From positions 1 to 64,000 of the forward strand of contig NZ_MDEQ02000034.1 in assembly GCF_001883705.2 (NCBI RefSeq): DNA of 64,000 nucleotides, in the 5' to 3' direction. This document shows, one piece after another, positions 24,972 through 34,102 of this stretch (its first letter is position 1; the number at the start of each line of letters is the position of its first letter). The notes beneath the pieces are model-generated. The model saw nothing but the letters and a program-made list of their open reading frames with translations. It was not told where the DNA came from and searched no databases. This stretch comes from Burkholderia catarinensis. GTDB lineage: Bacteria; Pseudomonadota; Gammaproteobacteria; Burkholderiales; Burkholderiaceae. A program made the position numbers and the translations under genes.

Positions 24972-26138
24972 TTAGGCGCGCACCGGCTTCTTGGCACGCT
25001 TCGCCAGTTTCGCGATCTTGTCCTCATGCTTCGGCGCGGGCCACAGGCCTTCCGAGCGGTACAGCATGATGATCACCATCGCGAGGCCGTACAGCGCCTG
25101 ACGGATCACTTCCGTATCGACGATGTCGTGACCAAACAGCGCGTGCTGCAGCGGGCTCATCGTCGAGCGCAGGAATTCCGGGAAGATCGCGAGCAGCACC
25201 GCGCCCAGGATCACGCCCGGGATATGGCCCATGCCGCCGAGCACCACGCATGCCAGCACCACGATCGATTCCCAGAACGTGAACGATTCCGGCGACACGA
25301 AGCCCTGGAACGAACCGAACATCGCACCCGACAGGCCACCGAACGACGCGCCCATCGCGAACGCGAGCAGCTTCACGTTGCGGGTATTGATGCCCATCGC
25401 CTTCGCCGCGATCTCGTCCTCGCGGATCGCCGCCCACGCGCGGCCGATACGCGAGTGCTGCAGGCGCGTACACACCCAGATCACCAGCAGCGAGCACAGC
25501 ACGAACAGGTAGTAGTACAGGTAGACCGACGGCAGCTGGATCCCGAACAGCGAGTGCGTCTGCGCGAGGCTGAAATCCCCGACGTGCACCGGATCGATGC
25601 CCGTGATCCCCTTCGGGCCGTTGGTGATGTTCACCGGACGGTCGAGGTTGTTCATGAAGATCCGCACGATTTCACCGAAGCCGAGCGTGACGATCGCCAG
25701 GTAGTCGCCGCGCAGGCGCAGCGTCGGCGCGCCGAGCAGGATCCCGAAGGTGGCCGCCAGCGCCATGGCGACCGGCACGATGATGAAGAACGGGATGTGC
25801 AATCCGTTCGGCGCCAGCGCCGCGATCCACTCGAACTGCGAGCTCAGGTGCGGCGAGCTCAGGAGCGCCGCCGTGTACGCGCCCACCGCGTAGAACGCGA
25901 TATAGCCCAGGTCCAGCAGGCCGGCGAAGCCGACCACCACGTTAAGGCCCAGCGCGAGCATCACGTACAGCATCGCGAAGTCGAGCACGCGGACCCAGTA
26001 GTTGCCGCCGGCCGAGCCGATGATGATCGGCGCCGCGATCACGAAGGCCGCGGTCAGGATGCCGATGATGACGGTCTTCGCGGTGTTGCGCTCTTCGACG
26101 AGCGACGTCGAGGATTCGATCGGTTGAATGGATGTCAT
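24972..26138 (-). CDS. livM: Branched-chain amino acid ABC transporter permease LivM
   Basis: A 388-residue inner-membrane permease of the LivM type, with multiple hydrophobic helices beginning near residue 20 (VIIGILTAAFVIAAP) and the cytoplasmic EAA-like loop IREDEIAAKAMGINTRNVKL that contacts the ATPases. The ATG at 26138 follows GGGGAGC; an upstream in-frame start lacks support and overlaps livH. It extends somewhat beyond the usual LivM at the C terminus (PAPKHEDKIAKLAKRAKKPV), a basic tail. It forms the channel with LivH. Confidence 0.93.
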   Translation of the reverse strand: MTSIQPIESSTSLVEERNTAKTVIIGILTAAFVIAAPIIIGSAGGNYWVRVLDFAMLYVMLALGLNVVVGFAGLLDLGYIAFYAVGAYTAALLSSPHLSSQFEWIAALAPNGLHIPFFIIVPVAMALAATFGILLGAPTLRLRGDYLAIVTLGFGEIVRIFMNNLDRPVNITNGPKGITGIDPVHVGDFSLAQTHSLFGIQLPSVYLYYYLFVLCSLLVIWVCTRLQHSRIGRAWAAIREDEIAAKAMGINTRNVKLLAFAMGASFGGLSGAMFGSFQGFVSPESFTFWESIVVLACVVLGGMGHIPGVILGAVLLAIFPEFLRSTMSPLQHALFGHDIVDTEVIRQALYGLAMVIIMLYRSEGLWPAPKHEDKIAKLAKRAKKPVRA

Positions 26139-26157
26139 GTTGTTTGCTCCCCTTCCG

Positions 26158-27108
26158 TTACGCGCGATCCGCGACACGTTCGCCCAGCAGGCCCGACGGT
26201 CGGAACACCAGCACGATGATCAGCACGATGAAGGCGAACACGTCCTGGTAGTTACTGCCGAATACGCCGCCCGTGAGGTTGCCGATGTAGCCCGCACCGA
26301 GCTGCTCGATCAGGCCGAGCAGCACGCCGCCGACCATCGCGCCGCCGAGGTTGCCGATCCCGCCGAGCACCGCGGCGGTGAACGCCTTCATGCCGGGGAT
26401 GAAGCCCATGTAGAAGTGCACGTTGCCGTATTCGGACGCGATCATCACGCCGGCCAGCGCGGCAAGCGCGGAGCCGATCATGAACGTCGCGGAAATCACG
26501 AAGTTCGGGTTCACGCCCATCAGGCTTGCCGTATTCGGGCTTTCGGCGATCGCACGCATCGCGCGGCCGAGCTTGGTCTTGTGCACGAGCAGCAGCAGGC
26601 CTGCCATCACGATGAACGCCACCGCGATGATCACGATTTCAGTCACCGAGATCACGGCGCCGGGCGTCGTGTCGGTTGCCTTGATCACGTTGATCGGGTC
26701 GGTCGGCAGCAATTGCGGGAACGGCAGCGGGTTGCGCGACCAGATCATCATCGCGGCCGTCTGCAGCAGGATCGACACGCCGATCGCGGTGATCAGCGGC
26801 GCGAGGCGCGGCGCGCGGCGCAGCGGCCGGTACGCGACCCGCTCGATCGTGAAGCCGACGAACGCACAGACGACCGCGGCGATGCCAAGGCCGATCGTCA
26901 GCGTCGCCACGTTGCCGAGTCCGGGAAAATGGTTCTGCAGCACGGTGATGGCCGACAAGGCGACCATCGCGCCGATCATCAGCACGTCGCCGTGCGCGAA
27001 GTTGATGATGCCGAGAATGCCGTACACCATCGTGTAGCCCAACGCGATGATGGCGTAGACACTGCCGAGCACCAGCCCGTTGAGAACCTGCTGGACGAAA
27101 ATATCCAT
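26158..27108 (-). CDS. livH: Branched-chain amino acid ABC transporter permease LivH
   Basis: A 316-residue inner-membrane permease of the LivH type, starting MDIFVQQVLNGLVLGSVYAI, with helices throughout and the cytoplasmic loop TKLGRAMRAIAESPNTASLMG that docks to LivG/LivF. The ATG at 27108 follows an AAGGAGCTTC site. It lies 19 bases before livM. The binding-protein gene expected upstream is replaced by the degenerate ORF at 27320-28006, with a terminator between, so livHMGF may have its own promoter in 27109-27275. Confidence 0.94.
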   Translation of the reverse strand: MDIFVQQVLNGLVLGSVYAIIALGYTMVYGILGIINFAHGDVLMIGAMVALSAITVLQNHFPGLGNVATLTIGLGIAAVVCAFVGFTIERVAYRPLRRAPRLAPLITAIGVSILLQTAAMMIWSRNPLPFPQLLPTDPINVIKATDTTPGAVISVTEIVIIAVAFIVMAGLLLLVHKTKLGRAMRAIAESPNTASLMGVNPNFVISATFMIGSALAALAGVMIASEYGNVHFYMGFIPGMKAFTAAVLGGIGNLGGAMVGGVLLGLIEQLGAGYIGNLTGGVFGSNYQDVFAFIVLIIVLVFRPSGLLGERVADRA

Positions 27109-27275
27109 TTGAAGCTCCTTGGCCCGTGCTGCCGGAGGACGTTGCGCCCCGCGGGTAAGCGAGGAATCGCGCCTTCTCGGCGACACTGCGGGTACTAGTC
27201 GATACCGGTAAGGGTGGATCGTCCCGGCGCGCGCCGCCCGGCCTGTACGGCCGAACCTGCCGCCGGAGCGGATAC

Positions 27276-27305
27276 AAAAACGGCACCGCACTGTTCCGGT
27301 GCCGT
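27276..27305 (-). terminator. Terminator between the liv binding-protein relic and livH
   Basis: On the minus strand ACGGCACCG and CGGTGCCGT pair across an 8-base loop and are followed by a T run. It would reduce readthrough from the binding-protein relic into livHMGF; such hairpins after the binding-protein gene are usual in transport operons because the binding protein is needed in excess. Confidence 0.8.
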
Positions 27306-27319
27306 CATGAGTCCCGTCG

Positions 27320-28006
27320 CTAAATCGTCACGACATCGAGGACGGTGTTCGTGGCCTCCTTGAAGTCGTGGGGCAGCATGCCGAGACGGCCATCGTCCGG
27401 TTGCCCGGCATCCGTGCCTTTTTCCGTCCGGTGCGAGGCAAGCCCCGCACCCGGGCAGATCGGATTCCGTGCCGCGTCGCCTCGCAAGACACCGCGAAAG
27501 CGTTGCCCGACATTCGTCAGGACTGCATCGGAATCCATCGTACGAACCAGCCCGCGCGCCGCGACTCCACCGCTCGCGGCAACACGCTGTTTCGTCGAAT
27601 CGAAATGAAAGGGGGCCGGTGACATCGGCACGCTGCCCGCATCGCCGCACACACGCGGCGCCGTGACCGGCATCCGTCGAGCGGCGCGCGCGGTCGCTGT
27701 CGCGCCACGATCGGCGGCTTGTTGCATGGCAACCTGCGTACCCGCTACCTGACCGTTCGTCAGGCCAAGCGCGTTGATTTCCTCGATCGTCAAACGTGCC
27801 CCGTTTTCCTTGTCCTTGCCCAATTGCGCGATACGGCATACCGATGACGCCGCCTCACCGGTTCCGGCGGCGCGCACGCCGCTGGCCGGCGGTGCCGCGA
27901 ACACCGCAGCCTCCCAGCCCGCCCCGCCGTCGCTCTTTTTGCTGCAACCGGCAAGCATTGCAACCGGTGCGGCGACGGACACGGCGTAAGCCAACTTCAC
28001 ATGCAT
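27320..28006 (-). pseudogene. Degenerate LivK-like branched-chain amino acid binding protein
   Basis: An open frame of 228 codons keeps an N-terminal signal peptide with lipobox (VSVAAPVAMLAGCSKKSDGG), a LivK-like block LGKDKENGARLTIEEINALGL, short recognisable pieces (CGDAGSVPMSP, NPICPGAGLA) and a family-like C terminus (NTVLDVVTI). Between these the sequence no longer reads as a binding protein, and total length is about 60% of the usual 370-390 residues. It occupies the exact slot of livK upstream of livH and keeps a GGGAGACC ribosome binding site. It is probably a gene relic shrunk by deletions. Because no stop codon interrupts it, an exported remnant might still be made. Confidence 0.65.
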
Positions 28007-28227
28007 TGAATGGTCTCCCGCGCCTTGCCAAAATCCGATTTCAAAGCCATTCCGGCTTGAAAACGGGCGCATTGTAACTCCATTTATAGGACGCCAATAA
28101 TCCTGATTCGATGGGGTTTTCCTGCATTGCAACCAATTTTGAGAGACAGTTAGGAACACGCGGGGCAACCTGGTTGCACCGCGAATCCGCATAATGGTTG
28201 CGATCGCGATTTCGACGGACAAAAAAA

Positions 28228-28247
28228 AGCGCGCCGGGAGGCGCGCT
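28228..28247 (-). terminator. Terminator after ispH
   Basis: AGCGCGCC-GGGA-GGCGCGCT is a perfect 8-bp stem, and the minus strand continues with seven or more T residues. It lies about 30 bases past the ispH stop codon. Confidence 0.88.
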
Positions 28248-28275
28248 TCGGTGTTCCGCAGGTGCGATGCGTCAA

Positions 28276-29256
28276 TCAGGCAGCAGGCGGCAGGTTCAAC
28301 CCGCGCGGCAGCGGAAACGACACGTTTTCCTCGATGCCGTCGAGCGCGCGAACGTTGCGCACGCCGAGCTCGCGCAGCCGCGCGATCACGGCCTGGGCGA
28401 GCACTTCGGGCGCCGACGCGCCGGCCGTCACGCCGATGCGGCGCTTGCCTGCGACCCATGCCGGATCGATCTGGTCGGGCGCATCGACCATGTACGCGGC
28501 CACGCCGCGCTTCTCGGCCACTTCGCGCAGGCGGCTCGAATTCGAGCTGTTCGGGCTGCCGACGACGATCACGACGTCGCACTGCGGCGCCATGAACTTC
28601 ACCGCGTCCTGGCGGTTCTGCGTCGCGTAGCAGATGTCCTGCTTCTTCGGCTCGCGGATCTTCGGATACTTCGCCTTCAGCGCCGCGATGATCTCGGCCG
28701 CGTCATCGACGGACAGCGTCGTCTGCGTGACGAGCGCGATGCGCTCGGGATCGGCGAGCACGAGCTTCTGCACGTCTTCGACGCTCTCGACGAGATGCAT
28801 GCCGCGCTCGACCTGCCCCATCGTGCCTTCGACTTCGGGATGGCCCTTGTGCCCAATCATGACGATGTCGACGCCGTCCTGGCGCATCTTCGCCACCTCG
28901 ACGTGCACCTTCGTGACGAGCGGGCAGGTTGCGTCGTAAATGCGCAGCCCGCGCACGTCGGCCTCGTCGCGCACGGCCTTCGATACCCCATGCGCGCTGA
29001 AGATCACGGTGTTGCCGGCCGGTACTTCCTCGAGTTCCTCGACGAAGATCGCGCCTTTCTTCTTCAGATCCTCGACCACGTACTTGTTGTGGACGATCTC
29101 GTGACGGACGTAGATCGGCGCACCGTGCATCGCGATTGCACGCTCGACGATCTCGATCGCGCGGTCGACGCCCGCGCAGAAACCGCGCGGCTGGGCCAGC
29201 AGGATTTCGGCATCGGCGGCGACGGTCTGCCCGGACAGCGTATCGGTGGTACTCAT
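28276..29256 (-). CDS. ispH: 4-hydroxy-3-methylbut-2-enyl diphosphate reductase
   Basis: IspH (LytB) makes IPP and DMAPP in the last step of the MEP isoprenoid pathway. The three cluster-binding cysteines are visible as C27 (RGFCAGV), C111 (DATCPLVTKVH) and C209 (DICYATQ), with the conserved active-site histidines in HEIVHNKYVV and FSAHGVS. Length (326) is normal. It starts two bases after the fkpB stop codon in a fkpB-ispH pair common in beta-proteobacteria. Confidence 0.97.
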   Translation of the reverse strand: MSTTDTLSGQTVAADAEILLAQPRGFCAGVDRAIEIVERAIAMHGAPIYVRHEIVHNKYVVEDLKKKGAIFVEELEEVPAGNTVIFSAHGVSKAVRDEADVRGLRIYDATCPLVTKVHVEVAKMRQDGVDIVMIGHKGHPEVEGTMGQVERGMHLVESVEDVQKLVLADPERIALVTQTTLSVDDAAEIIAALKAKYPKIREPKKQDICYATQNRQDAVKFMAPQCDVVIVVGSPNSSNSSRLREVAEKRGVAAYMVDAPDQIDPAWVAGKRRIGVTAGASAPEVLAQAVIARLRELGVRNVRALDGIEENVSFPLPRGLNLPPAA

Positions 29257-29258
29257 GA

Positions 29259-29714
29259 TTACAGGATTCCGATGATTTTCACTTCGAACGTGAGCGCCTG
29301 GCCCGCGAGCGGATGATTGAAGTCGAACAGCGCCGAGGTCTCGCCGACCTCCTTCAGCACCCCCGCGTAACGGCCGCCGTCCGGCGCGTTGAACTCGATC
29401 AGTTCGCCCGGCGTGAAATCGTCGCCGACCATCCCGTTCTCGCGCAGCGTCGACAGCGTCACGCGCTGGAGCATGTCGGGATTACGGGGGCCGAACCCCT
29501 GTTCGGGCGCTAGCTGAAAAGTCGAGTGGTCACCGACCCTGAGCCCGATCAGAATCTGTTCCAGCGAGGGCGCCAGTTGCCCCGCGCCAAGCAGCAGCGT
29601 GGCCGGCTTGTCGGAGAAGGTGTTGACGATGTCGGCGCCGTCGGCCAGCGCCAACCGGTAATGCAACGTGACGTGGGAACCGGGCTTCACTTCGGATAGA
29701 TCGATGAGGCTCAT
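29259..29714 (-). CDS. fkpB: FKBP-type peptidyl-prolyl isomerase (SlpA/FkpB)
   Basis: A 151-residue SlyD-like FKBP prolyl isomerase that folds cytoplasmic proteins. The FKBP domain is split by an insert-in-flap domain (PDMLQRVTLSTLRENGMVGD), and the LLGAGQLAPSLEQILIGLRVGD and FDFNHPLAGQALTFEVKI blocks are typical. It sits directly upstream of ispH and is divergent from radC. Confidence 0.92.
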   Translation of the reverse strand: MSLIDLSEVKPGSHVTLHYRLALADGADIVNTFSDKPATLLLGAGQLAPSLEQILIGLRVGDHSTFQLAPEQGFGPRNPDMLQRVTLSTLRENGMVGDDFTPGELIEFNAPDGGRYAGVLKEVGETSALFDFNHPLAGQALTFEVKIIGIL

Positions 29715-29849
29715 GAATTACTCGTTCAGTCGGCGCCCGAAACGGCCGAAAGGCCCGGCGCAAAGCCAATATTGTAAGTCACCTGAGCGCGCAAGGCGGA
29801 AAGTGCGACGACGTCGCGCACACTGCCCGCCGCCAATGGAGTTTCGACC

Positions 29850-30623
29850 ATGCTGTCACCCTGCCTCACCCCGCCGCCGGCCGAATGCCGCGACACCGCC
29901 GATGCGCCGGCCGATCCGGCGGGCCGCGCGCGCCCGTCCGGGCGGCGCAAACGCCGTCCGGGCAACTGGCGGCCCGAGCGGCCGCGAGAGCGGTTGCTGG
30001 AGCGCGGACCGGCCGCGCTGACCGACGACGAACTGATCGCGCTGCTGCTCGGCACCGGCCAACCCGGGCACGACGTCTTCGTCACCGCGCGCGCCTTGGT
30101 CAAGCAGTTCGACACGTTGCGCGGGCTGCTCGAGGCGACCACCGACGATTTCGAGGCGCACCCCGGCATCGGCCCTGCGCGCTCCGCGCGGCTGATCGCG
30201 GTCACCGAGATCGCGCGGCGCGTGCTGAAGGAGAAAGCGCGCGAGCGCAAGCAGATCGATTCGCCCGGCGCGGTCGAGGATTATCTGCGGCTGAAGATCG
30301 GCGCGCGCCAGCAAGAAGTGTTCGCCGCAGTCTACCTCGACGCGCGCCACTGCCTGATCGACACGGAGGAAATCACGCGCGGCTCGCTGACACGCATGGC
30401 CGTCTATCCGCGCGAGATCGTGCGCCGTGCGATGGCGCAGAACGCCGCGGCGCTGATCGTCGCGCACAACCATCCGTCGGGCGCGGTGCAGCCGAGCGCG
30501 GAAGACCGCCGCCTGACCCGCGCGCTGCGCGACGCCCTGCTGCTCGTCGATGTGCAGCTGCTCGATCACATCGTCGTCGGCACCAGCGACACTTTTTCGT
30601 TCGCGCGTGCCGGTTGGCTATAG
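29850..30623 (+). CDS. radC: RadC/JAMM-domain protein
   Basis: A 257-residue RadC-family protein (now often called MPN/JAMM domain UPF0758). A helix-hairpin-helix-like region lies at about 103-113 (AHPGIGPARSA) and the metalloprotease-like JAMM motif is H206-x-H208...D219 (HNHPSGAVQPSAED). The first 45 residues are Pro/Arg-rich and unlike the family, so the true start might be downstream. Despite its name, a DNA-repair role is not established. It is divergent from fkpB. Confidence 0.9.
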   Translation: MLSPCLTPPPAECRDTADAPADPAGRARPSGRRKRRPGNWRPERPRERLLERGPAALTDDELIALLLGTGQPGHDVFVTARALVKQFDTLRGLLEATTDDFEAHPGIGPARSARLIAVTEIARRVLKEKARERKQIDSPGAVEDYLRLKIGARQQEVFAAVYLDARHCLIDTEEITRGSLTRMAVYPREIVRRAMAQNAAALIVAHNHPSGAVQPSAEDRRLTRALRDALLLVDVQLLDHIVVGTSDTFSFARAGWL

Positions 30624-30677
30624 ACTGTGCCCCGGCGGCCCGCCCCAGGGCGCCGTAACGACGAAGCGAAATTAGGT

Positions 30678-30707
30678 TTGATTTTCCTGAACTTTTTCTG
30701 CTAGAAT
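30678..30707 (+). promoter_or_regulatory. Promoter of rpmB-rpmG
   Basis: TTGATT (30678-30683) and TAGAAT (30702-30707) with an 18-base spacer in an AT-rich stretch form a convincing sigma-70-like promoter. It implies a 5' untranslated leader of about 150 bases before rpmB. Confidence 0.65.
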
Positions 30708-30863
30708 CGTCGTCTGTATTTTTTCCAACCACCAGTTCTAGCCATCGAAGGGCCTTGTCTGTAAGGGCTACGGCGTTCTGAGTGCAGCCATGGATCACGT
30801 GGCAGTGCGATGGAACCTTCACCGGCGATCGAACCCCGAATTTAGCGTATTAGGAGTGCTCTC

Positions 30864-31097
30864 ATGGCACGCGTATGCCAAGTAACTGGGAAAGCGCCGA
30901 TGAGCGGCAACAACGTTTCCCACGCCAACAACAAGACGAAGCGCCGCTTCCTGCCGAACCTGCAAAACCGCCGGTTCTGGGTAGAGAGCGAAAACCGCTG
31001 GGTGCGCCTGCGCGTCTCGAACGCCGGCCTGCGCCTGATCGACAAGAACGGCATCGATTCCGTGCTCGCTGACCTGCGCGCACGCGGCGAAGCCTAA
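30864..31097 (+). CDS. rpmB: 50S ribosomal protein L28
   Basis: A 77-residue ribosomal protein L28. The N-terminal [20 protein letters not shown] block and the [20 protein letters not shown] core are diagnostic. AGGAG precedes the ATG at 30864. It is followed by rpmG with 17 bases between, the standard rpmBG arrangement. Confidence 0.98.
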
Positions 31098-31114
31098 GCC
31101 CAAGGAGCATAATC

Positions 31115-31282
31115 ATGGCAAAAGGCGCACGCGACAAGATCAAGCTCGAGTCGACCGCTGGTACGGGTCATTTCTACACGACCACGAAGAACAAGCGCAA
31201 CATGCCGGAAAAGATGGCGATCAAGAAGTTCGATCCCGTCGTCCGCAAGCATGTGGAATACAAAGAAACCAAGATCAAGTAA
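31115..31282 (+). CDS. rpmG: 50S ribosomal protein L33
   Basis: A 55-residue ribosomal protein L33 (MAKGARDKIKLESTAGTGHF onward, ending HVEYKETKIK) with an AAGGAG site before ATG 31115. It lacks the zinc-binding cysteines seen in some L33 proteins (the C- form), as is common in beta-proteobacteria. It is the second gene of rpmBG. Confidence 0.97.
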   Translation: MAKGARDKIKLESTAGTGHFYTTTKNKRNMPEKMAIKKFDPVVRKHVEYKETKIK

Positions 31283-31313
31283 TCTCCGGTTTCTGCCAGC
31301 CTGACGGCGAATG

Positions 31314-31342
31314 AAAAGCCCCGCACATGCGGGGCTTTTTGT
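31314..31342 (+). terminator. Terminator after rpmG
   Basis: AAAAGCCCCGC and GCGGGGCTTTTT pair across a short ACAT loop, followed by more T residues, about 30 bases after the rpmG stop. Confidence 0.92.
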
Positions 31343-31442
31343 TTTGCGCGCACGTGCGAGCCCAACGCGGTATGCTCTCCCCTTTCCGCGGCCACGGTCG
31401 ACGGAACGCATAAGATTAAAAGCGTAACGATGGAGATGCAGC

Positions 31443-33029
31443 ATGAAATTCGACGTGGCGATCGTCGGCAGCGGCCTGGCAGGGCTGTCGGTCGCACTCA
31501 ACCTGGCCAGCACCCGACGTGTCGCGCTGATCGCGAAACGTTCGATGATGGAGGGCGCAAGCGATAACGCACAGGGTGGCATCGCGGCCGTCCTCGACTC
31601 GGCGGACAGCATCGAGAACCACGTCGACGACACGCTGGTCGCCGGCGGCGGCCTGTGCGACGTAGGCGCAACGCGCTACATCGTCGAGCACGGCCGCGAA
31701 GCGATCGAATGGCTGATCTCGCAAGGCGTGCCGTTCACGAAGGACGACGCGGCGGAACTCGGCTTCCACCTGACGCGCGAAGGCGGCCACAGCCACCGCC
31801 GGATCATCCACGCAGCCGACGCGACCGGCCATGCCGTGCTCGCGACGCTGTCGGAGCGCGCGCGCCAGCATCCGAACATCACGTTCTTCGAAAACCACCA
31901 TGCGATCGACCTGATCACGTCGGACCGGCTCGGCCTGCCCGGCCGCCGCTGTCACGGCCTGTATGCGCTCGACGTCGACAACGACCGCACGATCACGATC
32001 GAGGCGCCGCATACGGTGCTCGCAACGGGTGGCGCCGGCAAGGTCTACCTGTACACGACGAACCCCGACACGGCGACCGGCGACGGCATCGCGATGGCGT
32101 GGCGCGCGGGCTGTCGCGTGTCGAACATGGAATTCATCCAGTTCCATCCGACCTGCCTGTTCCATCCGTATGCGAAGTCGTTCCTGATTTCGGAGGCCGT
32201 GCGCGGCGAAGGCGGCCTGCTGAAGCTGCCCGACGGCACGCGCTTCATGCCCGCGCACGATCCGCGCGCCGAGCTCGCGCCGCGCGACATCGTCGCGCGC
32301 GCGATCGACTTCGAGATCAAGAAGCGCGGGATCGACTGCGTGTATCTCGACATCAGCCATCAACCGGAAGCGTTCCTGCGCGAACACTTCCCGACGATCC
32401 ACGCGCGCTGCCTCGAATTCGGCATCGACATCGCGAAAGAACCGATTCCCGTCGTGCCGGCCGCGCACTACACGTGCGGCGGCGTCGTGACCGATCTCGC
32501 CGGGCGCACCGATCTGGCGGGCCTGTATGCGGTCGGCGAAACGTCGTACACGGGGCTGCACGGCGCGAACCGGCTCGCGAGCAACTCGCTGCTCGAATGT
32601 CTCGTGATCGGCCGCGCAGCGGCCGAGGCGATCGAGGCAGCAGGCTTCGATGCCGAAACGCCGGCCACGCTCCCCGCGTGGGACGAAAGCCGCGTGTCGG
32701 ATGCGGACGAGGAAGTCGTCGTCGCGCACAACTGGGACGAGTTGCGCCGCCTGATGTGGAACTACGTCGGCATCGTGCGCACCGACAAGCGCCTCGAGCG
32801 CGCCAAGCACCGGCTGTCGCTGCTGCGCGACGAGATCCACGAGTATTACGCGAACTTCCGCGTGACGCGCGACCTGCTCGAACTGCGCAACCTCGTCGAC
32901 GTGGCGACGTTGATCGTGAAGAGCGCGCACTCGCGCCGCGAAAGCCGCGGGCTGCACTACAGCCGCGACTGGCCGCACACGCTGCCGAAGGCGCTGCCCA
33001 GCGTGCTCACGCCGCGCGCGCGCCGCTGA
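31443..33029 (+). CDS. nadB: L-aspartate oxidase
   Basis: A 528-residue FAD enzyme that oxidises L-aspartate to iminoaspartate, the first step of de novo NAD synthesis. The dinucleotide fold is GSGLAGLS at 9-16, with further family blocks DNAQGGIAAVL, EFIQFHPTCLF and LHGANRLASNSLLECLV. It faces nadC/nadA convergently, so the three genes of quinolinate/NaMN formation are adjacent but in two transcripts. Confidence 0.96.
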   Translation: MKFDVAIVGSGLAGLSVALNLASTRRVALIAKRSMMEGASDNAQGGIAAVLDSADSIENHVDDTLVAGGGLCDVGATRYIVEHGREAIEWLISQGVPFTKDDAAELGFHLTREGGHSHRRIIHAADATGHAVLATLSERARQHPNITFFENHHAIDLITSDRLGLPGRRCHGLYALDVDNDRTITIEAPHTVLATGGAGKVYLYTTNPDTATGDGIAMAWRAGCRVSNMEFIQFHPTCLFHPYAKSFLISEAVRGEGGLLKLPDGTRFMPAHDPRAELAPRDIVARAIDFEIKKRGIDCVYLDISHQPEAFLREHFPTIHARCLEFGIDIAKEPIPVVPAAHYTCGGVVTDLAGRTDLAGLYAVGETSYTGLHGANRLASNSLLECLVIGRAAAEAIEAAGFDAETPATLPAWDESRVSDADEEVVVAHNWDELRRLMWNYVGIVRTDKRLERAKHRLSLLRDEIHEYYANFRVTRDLLELRNLVDVATLIVKSAHSRRESRGLHYSRDWPHTLPKALPSVLTPRARR

Positions 33030-33068
33030 ACGGCGCGCCCTTCCCGGCTGCGGCCGCCGCACAGGAAA

Positions 33069-33100
33069 AAAGCCGTTGGCGCGCAAACGCCAACGGCTTT
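33069..33100. terminator. Bidirectional terminator between nadB and nadC
   Basis: AAAGCCGTTGGCG and CGCCAACGGCTTT form a 13-bp stem with a 6-base loop and T-rich flanks on both strands, fitting two convergent genes. Confidence 0.9.
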
Positions 33101-33124
33101 CTTGTCTGATCGCGGGACGCCCGG

Positions 33125-34102
33125 TCAGTCGACGATCCGCATCGAATAGTCCGTTGCGCGCACGTCCTTCGTCAGCGCGCCGATCGAGATGCGATCCACG
33201 CCCGTCTCCGCGAACGCGCGCACCGTATCGAAATTGACGCCGCCCGACACTTCGAGCACGGCTTTGCCATCCGCCACGCGCACCGCTTCACGCATCATGT
33301 CGACCGTGAAGTTGTCGAGCAGCACCGACTGCGCGCGATGCGCGAGTGCCGTGTCGAGCTGCGCAAGCGTCTCGACCTCGACCTGCACGGGCACGCCCGA
33401 CTCCAGCGCGAACGCCGCGTCGAGTGCCTCGCCGACGCCGCCCGCCGCCGCGATGTGGTTCTCCTTGATCAGGATGCCGTCATACAGCGCGAGACGCTGG
33501 TTTTCGCCGCCGCCGACGCGCACCGCGTATTTCTGCGCGAGCCGCAGGCCCGGCAGCGTCTTGCGCGTATCGAGGATCTTCGCGCGCGTGCCTTCGACGC
33601 GATCGACGTAACGGCGCGTCGCGGTCGCGACGCCCGACAACAGTTGCAGGAAGTTCAACCCGTTGCGCTCGGCCGTCAGCAGCGCGCGCGCCGGCCCTTC
33701 GAGTTCGCAGACGGTCGAATCGGGCGTCATCCGGTCGCCTTCGCGATAGCGCCATTGCACGACAATCGCCGGATCGATCCGGTTGATCACGGCCTCGAAC
33801 CACGGCACGCCGCACAGCACGGCTTCCTCGCGCACGATGATGCGCGCGCGGCGACGTCCGCCGGCCGGCACGAGCCGCCCGGTCTGGTCGCCGTTGCCGA
33901 CGTCTTCCGCAATCGCATCGGCCACGTTGCGCGCGATCGCATCGTCGAATGCCGCACCGTATTGCTCGCGGACGCTGTCGAACAGCGGGGAGACGGCAGT
34001 GGCGCCGCCTTCCTCCGGGGGAGCTGTGCATGGGACCGGAGTAAGCGCCGAAGCGCCAACTTCGGTCGACAGCGAACGAACGTGAGCGTGGGGGCCGTTC
34101 AT
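33125..34102 (-). CDS. nadC: Quinolinate phosphoribosyltransferase (nicotinate-nucleotide pyrophosphorylase)
   Basis: NadC converts quinolinate and PRPP to nicotinate mononucleotide. Family blocks include AEDVGNGDQTGRLVP, GLNFLQLLSGVATATR, DTRKTLPGLRLAQKYAVR and EVSGGVN. At 325 residues it is about 35 longer than usual at the N terminus; the family core begins near residue 38 (SPLFDSVREQYGAA). The ATG at 34102 overlaps the nadA stop by one base (TAATG). The extra N-terminal segment contains a 43-bp repeat element (34028-34070), so either the protein gained an insertion-coded extension or translation really starts later. Confidence 0.93.
   Translation of the reverse strand: MNGPHAHVRSLSTEVGASALTPVPCTAPPEEGGATAVSPLFDSVREQYGAAFDDAIARNVADAIAEDVGNGDQTGRLVPAGGRRRARIIVREEAVLCGVPWFEAVINRIDPAIVVQWRYREGDRMTPDSTVCELEGPARALLTAERNGLNFLQLLSGVATATRRYVDRVEGTRAKILDTRKTLPGLRLAQKYAVRVGGGENQRLALYDGILIKENHIAAAGGVGEALDAAFALESGVPVQVEVETLAQLDTALAHRAQSVLLDNFTVDMMREAVRVADGKAVLEVSGGVNFDTVRAFAETGVDRISIGALTKDVRATDYSMRIVD
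34028..34070 (-). repeat. Palindromic repeat element inside the 5' end of nadC
   Basis: Read on the minus strand, this 43-base segment runs from GTCGACC to GGTCCCATGC and matches the element at 35252-35294 at 36 of 43 positions, all seven differences being transitions. Its core is a hairpin (GACCGGAGT...ACTTCGGTC). It codes for roughly residues 11-25 of the annotated NadC. Confidence 0.7.

Noticed and set aside
30708..30863. Known-type ribosomal-protein leader (autoregulatory) ahead of rpmB
   Set aside because: There is a ~150-base leader with small hairpins but I cannot match it to a defined leader family, so no feature was called.
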